DNA of 7,236 bases from Clostridiaceae bacterium (GTDB lineage: Bacteria > Bacillota > Clostridia > Saccharofermentanales > DTU023), in the NCBI GenBank assembly GCA_012511185.1, contig JAAZGN010000155.1, positions 1 through 7,236 of the forward strand, read 5' to 3'. The notes beneath the pieces were generated by a model. It saw only the letters and a list, made by a program, of their open reading frames with translations, was not told the origin of the DNA and ran no database searches. Both the position numbers and the translations under genes were made by a program. This document shows positions 1 through 6,941 of this stretch, piece after piece. Every line of letters begins with the position of its first letter. The first letter of the stretch is position 1.

Positions 1-1
1 G

Positions 2-892
2 GCCATGTACATCCAGCTGATGGGTGCCCTGCTCAACATCGCGCTGGATCCCATCCTGATTTTCGGCTGGTTTGGTCTTCCGGCCATGGGTGTCCGCGGC
101 GCCGCTCTCGCAACGGTCACCTCACAAATCATCGCCGGTGCCGCCGCTGTTTACCTGGTGCTCCGCAAGGAGACGGTGGTTCGGGTCAGGCTCAGGGGCT
201 TTCGCTTCCAAAAACATATATTGGCCTCGATCTACCGCGTCGGCCTTCCCTCCCTGGTCATGCAGTCGGTGACCGCCATGGTCGGCATGGTCTTTAACAT
301 GATCATCCTGCCCTTCTCTGAAGTTGCGATTACAGTTCTTGGCGTCTACCTGAAACTGGAATCCTTTGTCTTCATGCCCGTCTTTGGCATCGGCCAGGGC
401 ATGTTGCCCCTGATGGCCTACAACTTTGGCGCCAAACGCTTTGGCCGTGTCCGTCAGATACTGAAAAGCGGTTTGATTCTGATGGCGGGGATCATGTCCT
501 TTTCCACGATTTTGTTCCAGTTGATCCCCCGCCTCCTCCTGGGCGCCTTCAATGCGACCGAGGAGATGTTTGCCATGGGGATTCCGGCTTTCAGGAATAT
601 TTCCCTGTGTTTCATTTTCGCAGGGATCGCCGTTATCCTGTCCATCTCATTCCAGGCTCTTGGCAAGGGAACCTACAGCCTTTTTATTTCAATCTTCCGG
701 CAACTGGTCCTGCTTTTGCCCCTGGCCCGATTTTTCGCTGTCTGGCATCTGGATTATGTCTGGTACTCCTATGCCATTTCCGATCTGGGCTCAGCCCTTA
801 TGGCAATTTTCCTCTTCCGCCGGCTTTCGGGAAATATGATGCCGGCCGAACTGGAAGAGGCGGAGGCGGGCATGAAGCGGGAAGTGGCCTAG
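2..892 (+). CDS. MATE-family multidrug/cation antiporter, C-terminal part (start is before the window)
   Basis: This is an inner-membrane exporter of the multidrug and toxic compound extrusion family, which moves organic cations or drugs out in exchange for Na+ or H+. The frame is open from the first bases, and about 296 residues are visible of a family usually near 450, so the N-terminal third is missing. The visible part begins in the end of the N-terminal lobe, with the typical N-x3-LDP-x2-IFG stretch followed by the AMGVRGAALATV segment. It then holds the whole C-terminal lobe of about six hydrophobic helices, starting near RVGLPSLVMQS and containing the GQGMLPLMAYNFGAKR loop that mirrors the N-lobe loop. 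It resembles the MepA/VmrA-like branch more than classical NorM, but the substrate cannot be read from sequence. The methionine at position 5 is internal to the fold and is not the real start. It is followed by a 234-base spacer, so it is probably not cotranscribed with pyrG. Confidence 0.9.
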   Translation, partial: AMYIQLMGALLNIALDPILIFGWFGLPAMGVRGAALATVTSQIIAGAAAVYLVLRKETVVRVRLRGFRFQKHILASIYRVGLPSLVMQSVTAMVGMVFNMIILPFSEVAITVLGVYLKLESFVFMPVFGIGQGMLPLMAYNFGAKRFGRVRQILKSGLILMAGIMSFSTILFQLIPRLLLGAFNATEEMFAMGIPAFRNISLCFIFAGIAVILSISFQALGKGTYSLFISIFRQLVLLLPLARFFAVWHLDYVWYSYAISDLGSALMAIFLFRRLSGNMMPAELEEAEAGMKREVA

Positions 893-972
893 TGCGACGC
901 CTGCTTCCCTGATAAATCCTCTCATCTGCATCCAAGATGGATCCATCACACAGGAGGAAGCTTATAAAGATC

Positions 973-1029
973 ATGCGCAGGACAGCCGCTTTGTATGTGG
1001 TCATGACCCTGATGCTTGGCCAAGGGTAA
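973..1029 (+). CDS. possible 18-codon leader peptide ORF in the spacer
   Basis: A short frame, ATG to TAA, encodes MRRTAALYVVMTLMLGQG, a basic N-end followed by a hydrophobic run. A good Shine-Dalgarno core, AGGAGG at 952-957, lies upstream, but the spacing to the ATG is about 15 bases, longer than ideal. The frame overlaps the left arm and loop of the predicted hairpin at 984-1041, so translation could affect its folding. I see no run of codons for one amino acid that would indicate classical attenuation, and the peptide matches nothing I recognise. It may be chance. Confidence 0.2.
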   Translation: MRRTAALYVVMTLMLGQG

Positions 1030-1045
1030 CTTGAAGCGGCTTTTT
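984..1045 (+). terminator. possible intrinsic terminator with a branched loop, after the MATE gene
   Basis: AGCCGCTT at 984-991 pairs perfectly with AAGCGGCT at 1034-1041, and the right arm runs directly into TTTTT at 1041-1045. The loop is 42 bases, long for a terminator, but it can be shortened by an inner stem, ACCCT at 1006-1010 with AGGGT at 1023-1027. The place, between the MATE stop and the pyrG promoter, fits transcript separation. The large loop keeps confidence low. An attenuator is the alternative. Confidence 0.4.
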
Positions 1046-1055
1046 GTCGATCTCA

Positions 1056-1064
1056 TGCTATAGT
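1056..1064 (+). promoter_or_regulatory. extended -10 promoter for pyrG-guaB
   Basis: TGCTATAGT is an extended -10 element: TG, one base, then TATAGT, five of six matches to TATAAT. No good -35 box lies 16-18 bases upstream, which is acceptable for extended -10 promoters. The transcript would start near 1071, giving a leader of about 56 bases before pyrG. An alternative pair, TTGTCG at 1044-1049 and TAGAAG at 1068-1073, is weaker. Confidence 0.45.
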
Positions 1065-1111
1065 GATTAGAAGATTGCGGGCCTGTAAAGGGCATGGAGA
1101 ACTGAGCGGAT

Positions 1112-1117
1112 AAGGGG
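1112..1117 (+). promoter_or_regulatory. ribosome binding site that sets the pyrG start
   Basis: AAGGGG lies nine bases before the ATG at 1127, a normal spacing. It touches the in-frame TTG at 1118 with no gap, so TTG initiation there is unlikely. The ATG also gives the standard family N-terminus MATKYIFVTGG. Confidence 0.6.
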
Positions 1118-1126
1118 TTGGGGAAG

Positions 1127-2767
1127 ATGGCGACCAAGTATATTTTCGTGACGGGCGGCGTGGTGTCGGGACTGGGTAAGGGGATCACCGCAGCGGCGCT
1201 TGGCAGGCTGTTGATCGCCAGGGGCCTGAGTGTCCGCATCCAGAAATTCGACCCCTACATCAACGTGGATCCCTCACTGATGAGTCCCACCCAGCACGGG
1301 GAGATTTTCGTGACGGAAGACGGGGCGGAAACCGACCTGGACATCGGCCACTACGAGCGTTTCACCGATGTTGACCTGACCTGCGAAAGTGATATCACCT
1401 CGGGCCGTGTTTACCTCAATGTCATCAATCGCGAACGCTCAGGCGGCTATTACGGCGGAACTGTCCAGGTGGTGCCCCACATCATCAATGAGATCAAGGA
1501 CCATATCTATAAAGTTTCGGAAGGGGGACAGGTGGATGTCGTCATTTCCGAGATCGGCGGCACCGTCGGTGATATGGAGGGTCAGCCCTTTATCGAGGCC
1601 ATCCGCCAGGTCAGCTATGAGGCGGGCCGTGGCAACTGCCTCTTTATTCATGTCACGCTTCTGCCTTATATAAAAAAACCGGGCGAGATCAAGACGAAAC
1701 CGACACAGCACAGCGTGCATAAGCTGCTCTCTTTTGGGATCCAGCCCGATATTCTGGTATGCCGGACGGAGATGCCGCTTGATGAGGCCATCCGTGAGAA
1801 AATCGCCCTGTTCTGCAACGTGCGTATGGATTCGGTCATCCAGAATATTGATTGCAGTTCCGTCGATGAGATTCCCCTGATCTTCGAAAAAGAAGGCTTT
1901 GCCCGGGTTGTCTGCGAGCGGCTGGGTCTGGATCACCCCGAGCCCTTTCTCGATGACTGGAAGTCGCTGGTGGAAAAAGCCAGGGCACCGCGGGAAAAAC
2001 TGAACATCGCCCTTGTGGGCAAATACACGGAATTGCAGGATGCCTACTACAGTGTGATCGAGGCGCTCGACCACGCGGGGATCGCCTTGGGCGTCGAGCC
2101 CGTCATTGACTGGATTGCCAGTGAGGAGCTGGAGGGGCTTTTACCGGCGGAAACGGATGCCCGGCTTGGAGCGGCCCATGCAGTCATGGTACCGGGAGGA
2201 TTCGGGCCGCGGGGTATGGAAGGAATGGTTCAGGCCAGCCGGAGTGCGCGGGAACGGGGCGTTCCTTTTTTCGGAATCGGCCTCGGTATGCAAATGGCTG
2301 TCGTCGACATCGCGCGCCACCTGGCGGGTATCGGGAATGCGCATACTGATGAATACGGACCCGGCCTGGCGGATGTTTTTTACTATGCCGGCTTAACGGA
2401 CGCGGCAGCCAGCGGCGTCGACCGGATCCCCTTTTGCGAACGGCCCATGCGAAAAGGCGCCTGTCCCATGGTGATTGAAGAAGATTCCCTGCTGGCAGTA
2501 GTCTACGGCAGCCACGAGACGTCCGAACGCCACCACCACCGCAGGGAATTCAATCCTGCCTACTCCGGGGTTCTCGCGTCGGCCGGATTGCGTTACGCCG
2601 GCATGTCGCCCGACGGTCGTCTGGTTGAAGCCATCGAGTTGCCCAGCCATCCCTTTTTTGTCGGCACCATCTACCATCCCGAATTCAAGTCGCGGCCGAC
2701 CAAGCCCCATCCACTTTTTCTGGCACTGATCGAAAAGGCTATCGCGTACAAGAGAGGAGTCAATTAG
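1127..2767 (+). CDS. pyrG: CTP synthase lacking the glutaminase catalytic cysteine
   Basis: This cytosolic enzyme makes CTP from UTP, ATP and an ammonia donor, the last step of pyrimidine nucleotide synthesis. At 546 residues it is full length (E. coli has 545). The synthase domain (about 1-270) is intact: P-loop GGVVSGLGKG with Lys18, DGAETDLDIGHYERF, SEIGGTVGDMEGQPF and the KTKPTQHSV segment. The class I glutamine amidotransferase domain (about 290-540) keeps the oxyanion and GTP-lid motif PGGFGPRGMEG (356-366) and the His517/Glu519 pair in HPEFKSRP. The nucleophile motif, however, reads GIGLGMQ: residue 385 is Gly (GGC) where the family has Cys (E. coli Cys379). Nearby, the usual ERHRHR(Y/F)E is ERHHHRRE (467-474) and the GGTMRLG loop is replaced by ERPMRKG. 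From known cysteine mutants of the family, the enzyme should be unable to hydrolyse glutamine but able to use free ammonia; that is inference. The guaB start codon follows the stop directly. Confidence 0.96.
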   Translation: MATKYIFVTGGVVSGLGKGITAAALGRLLIARGLSVRIQKFDPYINVDPSLMSPTQHGEIFVTEDGAETDLDIGHYERFTDVDLTCESDITSGRVYLNVINRERSGGYYGGTVQVVPHIINEIKDHIYKVSEGGQVDVVISEIGGTVGDMEGQPFIEAIRQVSYEAGRGNCLFIHVTLLPYIKKPGEIKTKPTQHSVHKLLSFGIQPDILVCRTEMPLDEAIREKIALFCNVRMDSVIQNIDCSSVDEIPLIFEKEGFARVVCERLGLDHPEPFLDDWKSLVEKARAPREKLNIALVGKYTELQDAYYSVIEALDHAGIALGVEPVIDWIASEELEGLLPAETDARLGAAHAVMVPGGFGPRGMEGMVQASRSARERGVPFFGIGLGMQMAVVDIARHLAGIGNAHTDEYGPGLADVFYYAGLTDAAASGVDRIPFCERPMRKGACPMVIEEDSLLAVVYGSHETSERHHHRREFNPAYSGVLASAGLRYAGMSPDGRLVEAIELPSHPFFVGTIYHPEFKSRPTKPHPLFLALIEKAIAYKRGVN

Positions 2768-4273
2768 ATGGCAGAGATTATTCACGAACTGTCGCGTACT
2801 TTCAGCGAATACCTGCTGGTACCGAACCGGACAACCCATACCTGCATTCCCGCCAATGTGGAGCTGGCAACGCCCCTGGTGCGTTACAGCAAAGCAGAGG
2901 GAAACAGTCCCATCACTTTGAGCACCCCCCTTGTCTCCGCTATTATGCAGTCAGTCTCGGGGGACAGGATGGCAGTGGCGCTCGCCCGTGAAGGCGGGCT
3001 TTCCTTTGTTTACGGATCACAGCCCGTCGACCAGCAATGCGACATGGTCGGGAAGGTCAAAAAATTCAAGGCGGGTTTTGTTCCCAGCGACAGCAGCCTT
3101 GGTCCGGATGACAAGCTTTCAGACATCGTCTGCCTGAAAAAAAAGACGGGACATTCCACGGTTCCCATCACCGAGGACGGGACGGCAACCGGCAGGCTGG
3201 TCGGGATCGTAACCAGCCGTGACTACCGCGTTTCCAGGCTGGATCCCCAAACGCCCGTCAGGGACTTCATGACCCCCCTGGAGGAGATTGTATATGGCCG
3301 TGAAGGCATCAGCCTGAGCGAAGCCAACGATATCATCTGGGACCACAAGCTCAATCAGCTGCCCATCCTGGATGAGCAGGGCCGCCTTGTATCCCTGGTC
3401 TTTCGCAAAGACTACGATGCCCACAAGGACAATCCCGGGGAGATGCTGGATGCCCGTAAACGTCTCATGGTCGGTGCAGGAATCAATACCCATGATTACA
3501 AGGAACGCGTACCGGCCTTGCTTGATGCCGGATGTGACGTGCTTTGCATTGATTCTTCCGATGGTTTCTCGGACTGGCAGAAGGACACCATTGAATTTGT
3601 CCGCCGCGAATACGGACCGGACCTGCCTCTTGGCGCTGGCAACGTGGTGGATGGGGATGGTTTTCGTTTTTTGGCGCAGGCGGGTGCCTCTTTTATCAAG
3701 GTTGGAATCGGCGGCGGTTCAATCTGCATCACGCGGGAACAAAAGGGGATCGGAAGGGGCCAGGCCTCGGCCCTGATGGCTGTGGCAAAGGCACGCGACC
3801 GCTGGGAGGAGGAAACAGGCGTCTACATTCCCCTTTGCTCCGATGGCGGAATCGTCCACGATTACCACATGGTGCTGGCACTGGCCATGGGCGCTGATTT
3901 TCTGATGCTGGGACGGTATTTTGCCCGATTCGATGAAAGCCCGACCCGCCGTGTACTCTTTAACGGAACCTATGTCAAGGAGTACTGGGGCGAAGGTTCC
4001 AACCGGGCGCGCAACTGGCAACGGTACGACGATGGCGGGGGCGGACAGATGCTCTTTGAGGAAGGGGTCGATTCCTACGTTCCCTACGCAGGGAAACTGG
4101 CCGACAATGTTCCCACGACCCTGGCTAAAATCAAGGCGACTATGTGTGCCTGCGGGGCGCTCAACCTGGATGAACTTTCGCAAAAAGCCAGACTGGTCGT
4201 CGTGTCACCGACCAGTATCGTGGAGGGAGGTGCCCACGACGTGCTCCATAAGGAAAGCGATATGGGCAATTGA
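2768..4273 (+). CDS. guaB: IMP dehydrogenase, Tritrichomonas-like type
   Basis: This enzyme oxidises IMP to XMP with NAD+, the committed step of guanine nucleotide synthesis. The 501-residue protein has the standard layout: a (beta/alpha)8 barrel interrupted at about 96-225 by two CBS domains. Visible residues are Asp262 (CIDSSDG, NAD+ contact), the catalytic-loop Cys320 in GGGSICITREQ, the CSDGGI phosphate site, and the Arg419-Tyr420 pair in NWQRYD of the mobile flap that activates water. The wording around these sites (TFNEYLL-like TFSEYLL start, SAIMQSVSG, GIGGGSICITREQKGIGRGQ, LGRYFARF, EYWGEGS) follows the T. foetus enzyme as I recall it almost residue for residue, with numbering shifted by one. 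It differs from E. coli GuaB, which has GPGSICTTR. Lys311 and Glu432 match the T. foetus residues tied to low sensitivity to mycophenolic acid. AGAGGAG at 2753-2759 lies eight bases before the ATG, and the gene abuts pyrG, implying cotranscription. Confidence 0.96.
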   Translation: MAEIIHELSRTFSEYLLVPNRTTHTCIPANVELATPLVRYSKAEGNSPITLSTPLVSAIMQSVSGDRMAVALAREGGLSFVYGSQPVDQQCDMVGKVKKFKAGFVPSDSSLGPDDKLSDIVCLKKKTGHSTVPITEDGTATGRLVGIVTSRDYRVSRLDPQTPVRDFMTPLEEIVYGREGISLSEANDIIWDHKLNQLPILDEQGRLVSLVFRKDYDAHKDNPGEMLDARKRLMVGAGINTHDYKERVPALLDAGCDVLCIDSSDGFSDWQKDTIEFVRREYGPDLPLGAGNVVDGDGFRFLAQAGASFIKVGIGGGSICITREQKGIGRGQASALMAVAKARDRWEEETGVYIPLCSDGGIVHDYHMVLALAMGADFLMLGRYFARFDESPTRRVLFNGTYVKEYWGEGSNRARNWQRYDDGGGGQMLFEEGVDSYVPYAGKLADNVPTTLAKIKATMCACGALNLDELSQKARLVVVSPTSIVEGGAHDVLHKESDMGN

Positions 4274-4297
4274 TTGGAAAAATCTTCTGTGTATAAT
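4270..4297 (+). promoter_or_regulatory. sigma-70-type promoter for the greA-lysS-udg-uvrB block
   Basis: TTGATT at 4270-4275 (four of six to the -35 consensus) is followed after 16 bases by a perfect TATAAT at 4292-4297. The transcript would begin near 4304, about 37 bases before the greA ATG. The -35 box overlaps the last bases of guaB. I see no terminator between guaB and greA, so read-through from pyrG-guaB is also possible. Confidence 0.6.
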
Positions 4298-4340
4298 AGG
4301 GCAATTACGAAATAAATGAAAAGAGGGAAACAGAGAAGCG

Positions 4341-4835
4341 ATGGCTGAAACAGTCTATGAGATGACCTATGGAAAGATTCGTGAATACCAGCAGGAGCTG
4401 GAAGACCGCAAGACGCGGGTGGCGGCGGAGATTGCCGACCGGTTGAAGGAAGCGCGGGCTCATGGCGACATAACCGAGAACTCTGAATTCGATGATGCGA
4501 AACAGGCCTACGCGGACAACGACTTGCGGATTGCCGAGATTGAAGAAATTTTGAAAAATGCCAGGGTGATTGACGAAAAGGGCATCAGCCGGACGCGGGT
4601 GACCCTGGGGGGGCAAGTCCTTTTACGCAATGAAGACAGCGGTGCGGAACAGGAATACATGGTCGTTTCCGCCAAGGAGGAGGATATCCTCATCGGCAAA
4701 CTTTCCAGTGAGTCACCGGTCGGTCAGGCCATTCTGGGCAAAAAGAAGGGTGATGTGGTCGAGGTTCATACACCCGTCGGCGTGATCCGCTATTCGGTGG
4801 CACGCATTTCAAAGCCGAAAGGACTGAATGAATGA
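4341..4835 (+). CDS. greA: transcription elongation factor GreA
   Basis: GreA enters the secondary channel of RNA polymerase and stimulates cleavage of backtracked RNA, rescuing stalled complexes. The 164-residue length is typical (about 158). Residues about 8-78 form the antiparallel coiled coil, and its tip carries the hallmark HGDITENSEFDDAK (41-54) with the acidic Asp43 and Glu46 that help hold catalytic Mg2+. Residues about 85-160 are the FKBP-like C-terminal domain (GDVVEVHTPVGVIRYSV). A weak purine-rich site, AGAGGG at 4322-4327, lies 13 bases upstream. A later ATG at residue 8 is possible but less likely given the family's usual N-terminal extension. It has its own promoter, and its stop codon overlaps the lysS start in ATGA, so the two are translationally coupled. 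greA-lysS adjacency is common in Bacillota. Confidence 0.96.
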   Translation: MAETVYEMTYGKIREYQQELEDRKTRVAAEIADRLKEARAHGDITENSEFDDAKQAYADNDLRIAEIEEILKNARVIDEKGISRTRVTLGGQVLLRNEDSGAEQEYMVVSAKEEDILIGKLSSESPVGQAILGKKKGDVVEVHTPVGVIRYSVARISKPKGLNE

Positions 4836-6334
4836 ACAAGGATCGGGAAACGTCTGAACACCGGGATTCGCTTCCCGAGCAGACGCGGCACCGCCTGGAT
4901 AAACTGAACAAACTGCGGTCGGAAGGCAAGGACCCTTACCGGCTTACCCGGTGTGAAGTGACACACCAGGCCTCCGGGGTGGTCGCAGATTTCGAACAGC
5001 TGGAAGGCGAAACCGTTTCGGTCGCCGGCCGTATCATGGCCAGGCGCGGCATGGGCAAAGTCTCCTTTGCCGATTTGCTGGACCGGACCGGGACCATTCA
5101 GGTCTTCAGCCGCCTCGATCAGCTCGGCCAGGACTCGTACGAGGCCTGGCAGGAACTTGATCTGGGAGACCTGGTCGCCGTAACCGGCCAGGTTTTCCGC
5201 ACCAGGACGGGGGAGATCTCTGTCCGAAATTTCTCCTGGACCCTCCTGGCCAAATCCTTGCGCCCCCTCCCCGAGAAGTTTCACGGCCTGCGCGATACGG
5301 ATTTGCGCTACCGTAAACGCTACCTGGATCTTATGGTCAACCCCGAGGTTCGGGATACCTTCGAAAAACGCGGCCGGATCATCCGCCTGATCCGAGGGGA
5401 ATTGGACAGGCGCGGTTATCTGGAAGTCGAAACACCGCTGCTCAACACCATCGCGGGCGGCGCGGCCGCGCGTCCTTTTACCACGCATCACAATGCGCTT
5501 GACCTGGATCTCTTCCTGCGCGTTTCACCGGAATTGTATTTGAAGCGCCTGATTGTCGGCGGCCTGGAACGTGTCTACGAGATCGGCCGCAATTTCCGAA
5601 ACGAAGGCATGAGCACCCGTCACAACCCCGAATTCACCATGCTCGAGCTTTACCAGGCTTACGGCGACTACCACACCATGATGGATATCACGGAAGCCCT
5701 ATTCTCCATCTGCTGCCTTGATATATGCGGCAGCCATGATATCGACTACCAGGGGATGGCCATCTCCATGGAGCCGCCCTTTTGCCGGATGTCCATGATT
5801 GAGGCTGTACGGCTGCACACCGGTCTCGATTTTGACGTACTGAAGACGGACGAAGAGGCCCGTGAGGCCGCCAAGGCCTGCGGGCTGGAACAAGTGACAG
5901 TGAATATGACCTGGGGTGAGGTTTTAAACACCTGTTTCGAAACATACGTGGAAGAAAAGCTGATTCAACCGACCTATTTGATCGACTATCCGATCGAGGT
6001 CTCGCCCTTGACCAAGATCAAGGCCGGAACCGGGGGCCGGTTGACCGAGCGCTTCGAGATTTTTGTGGTCGGCCGTGAGCACGGCAATGCATACAGCGAG
6101 CTGAATGATCCCTTTGACCAGCGTGACCGCTTTGCCGACCAGCAGCGCCGCCGTGACGCCGGGGATGACGAAGCGCAGCTGCCGGACGAGGATTTCGTCG
6201 AGGCACTGGAGTACGGCATGCCGCCGACCGGAGGCCTTGGCATCGGCATTGATCGCCTGGTGATGCTTCTGACCAACCAGCCCTCCATCCGTGATGTCCT
6301 GTTCTTTCCCACCATGAAACCCCAGGATGGATAA
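4832..6334 (+). CDS. lysS: lysyl-tRNA synthetase, class II
   Basis: This cytosolic enzyme charges tRNA-Lys with lysine using ATP. Its 500 residues match the usual bacterial length. A short N-terminal helix (RLDKLNKLRSEGKDPY) leads into the OB-fold anticodon-binding domain (about 65-155). The class II core follows: the strand before the site (ETPLLNTIAGGAAARPF), motif 2 RVYEIGRNFRNEG (247-259, with Arg256 for ATP), RHNPEFTMLELYQAY, the RLTERFE and SELNDP lysine-site segments, and motif 3 GLGIGIDR ending in Arg475. All expected catalytic motifs are present, so it should be active. AAAGGA at 4818-4823 sits eight bases before the ATG, inside greA. The gene overlaps greA by 4 bases and the downstream glycosylase frame by 8. 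Confidence 0.97.
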   Translation: MNKDRETSEHRDSLPEQTRHRLDKLNKLRSEGKDPYRLTRCEVTHQASGVVADFEQLEGETVSVAGRIMARRGMGKVSFADLLDRTGTIQVFSRLDQLGQDSYEAWQELDLGDLVAVTGQVFRTRTGEISVRNFSWTLLAKSLRPLPEKFHGLRDTDLRYRKRYLDLMVNPEVRDTFEKRGRIIRLIRGELDRRGYLEVETPLLNTIAGGAAARPFTTHHNALDLDLFLRVSPELYLKRLIVGGLERVYEIGRNFRNEGMSTRHNPEFTMLELYQAYGDYHTMMDITEALFSICCLDICGSHDIDYQGMAISMEPPFCRMSMIEAVRLHTGLDFDVLKTDEEAREAAKACGLEQVTVNMTWGEVLNTCFETYVEEKLIQPTYLIDYPIEVSPLTKIKAGTGGRLTERFEIFVVGREHGNAYSELNDPFDQRDRFADQQRRRDAGDDEAQLPDEDFVEALEYGMPPTGGLGIGIDRLVMLLTNQPSIRDVLFFPTMKPQDG

Positions 6335-6941
6335 GTCCATGGAACAGCCGGTGACATTGAGTGAAAACTGGCAGGCTTTTGTGGAAAAATGTAAGAACTG
6401 CCATGCCTGTGCGCTGGCTGACTCAAGGCAGCATGTGGTCATCTGGCGGGGCGGGGTCAGGGCCCCCCTGATTATTCTGGGTGAGGGACCGGGGGCGGAC
6501 GAGGACCGGCAGGGAATTCCCTTTGTCGGCCGGTCGGGCCGGCTGCTCGATCTCCTGCTCACAAGTTGCGGCTTCAAGCCGGAGGATTACCATATCTGCA
6601 ACATTGTCAAATGCCGGCCTCCCGGAAACCGTGTGCCGACACGGGAAGAGGCGGCTGCCTGCCGGCCCCTGCTGAAGGAACAGTTGCTCTTTGTCCGACC
6701 GGCGGTCTACCTGCTGATGGGTGCGACGGCTTTTCGCTACTTCACCGGGTCGGAGGAGGGAATCTCCAGGGCAAGAGGGATCTGGACGGTTTCAAATAAG
6801 TGCCACATCATGCCGACCTTTCATCCGGCCTACGTTTTGCGCGATCCCTCGAAAAAAATCTACCTGTGGAAAGACATGGCTTCGGTCAGACAGAAGCTGG
6901 AGGAGCTTGATCTGGTCCAGCCCCTGCAACGGCCTTCATGA
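6327..6941 (+). CDS. uracil-DNA glycosylase, family 4 (4Fe-4S type)
   Basis: This enzyme removes uracil from DNA, arising from cytosine deamination or dUTP incorporation, to begin base excision repair. The 204-residue protein shows all the family 4 signatures. Four cluster cysteines are Cys25-x2-Cys28 (CHACALA) and Cys96-x15-Cys112 (VKCRPPGNRVP to AAACRPLL), the same spacing as I recall for the Thermus thermophilus enzyme. Motif A is GEGPGADED (52-60) followed by GIPFVGRSG, and the motif 2 DNA-binding loop is HPAYVLR with His166. An extra Cys22 makes a CxxCxxC run. The start is uncertain: ATG 6327 overlaps lysS and has no good ribosome site, while ATG 6339 would give a protein four residues shorter, with AGGATGG upstream. 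Either would depend on coupling to lysS translation. The stop overlaps the uvrB start as ATGA, linking two repair genes. Confidence 0.93.
   Translation: MDKSMEQPVTLSENWQAFVEKCKNCHACALADSRQHVVIWRGGVRAPLIILGEGPGADEDRQGIPFVGRSGRLLDLLLTSCGFKPEDYHICNIVKCRPPGNRVPTREEAAACRPLLKEQLLFVRPAVYLLMGATAFRYFTGSEEGISRARGIWTVSNKCHIMPTFHPAYVLRDPSKKIYLWKDMASVRQKLEELDLVQPLQRPS

Noticed and set aside
1118..1126. TTG start for pyrG giving three extra residues
   Set aside because: The AAGGGG site would touch the start with no spacing, whereas ATG 1127 has good spacing and gives the usual family N-terminus.
1079..1126. B. subtilis-style pyrG control by repeated G addition at a GGGC transcript start
   Set aside because: A GGGC occurs at 1079-1082 behind a weak alternative promoter, but no terminator hairpin with a pyrimidine-rich arm follows before the start codon, so the key part of that mechanism is missing.
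1439..2074. A 211-codon open frame on the minus strand inside pyrG
   Set aside because: It is fully antisense to a strongly conserved gene, has no recognisable motifs, and is the expected by-product of G+C-rich codon use.
2279..2281. The Cys-to-Gly codon being only a base-call error
   Set aside because: It cannot be excluded from sequence alone, but other unusual substitutions in the same domain make a real change more likely, so it is kept as a finding.
4790..5491. A 233-codon minus-strand frame across the greA end and lysS
   Set aside because: It is antisense to conserved OB-fold and catalytic-core coding sequence, with no family signature of its own.
5924..6577. A 217-codon minus-strand frame across lysS and the glycosylase
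   Set aside because: It is antisense to motif 3 of lysS and motif A of the glycosylase; its composition looks like a shadow and no domain is recognisable.
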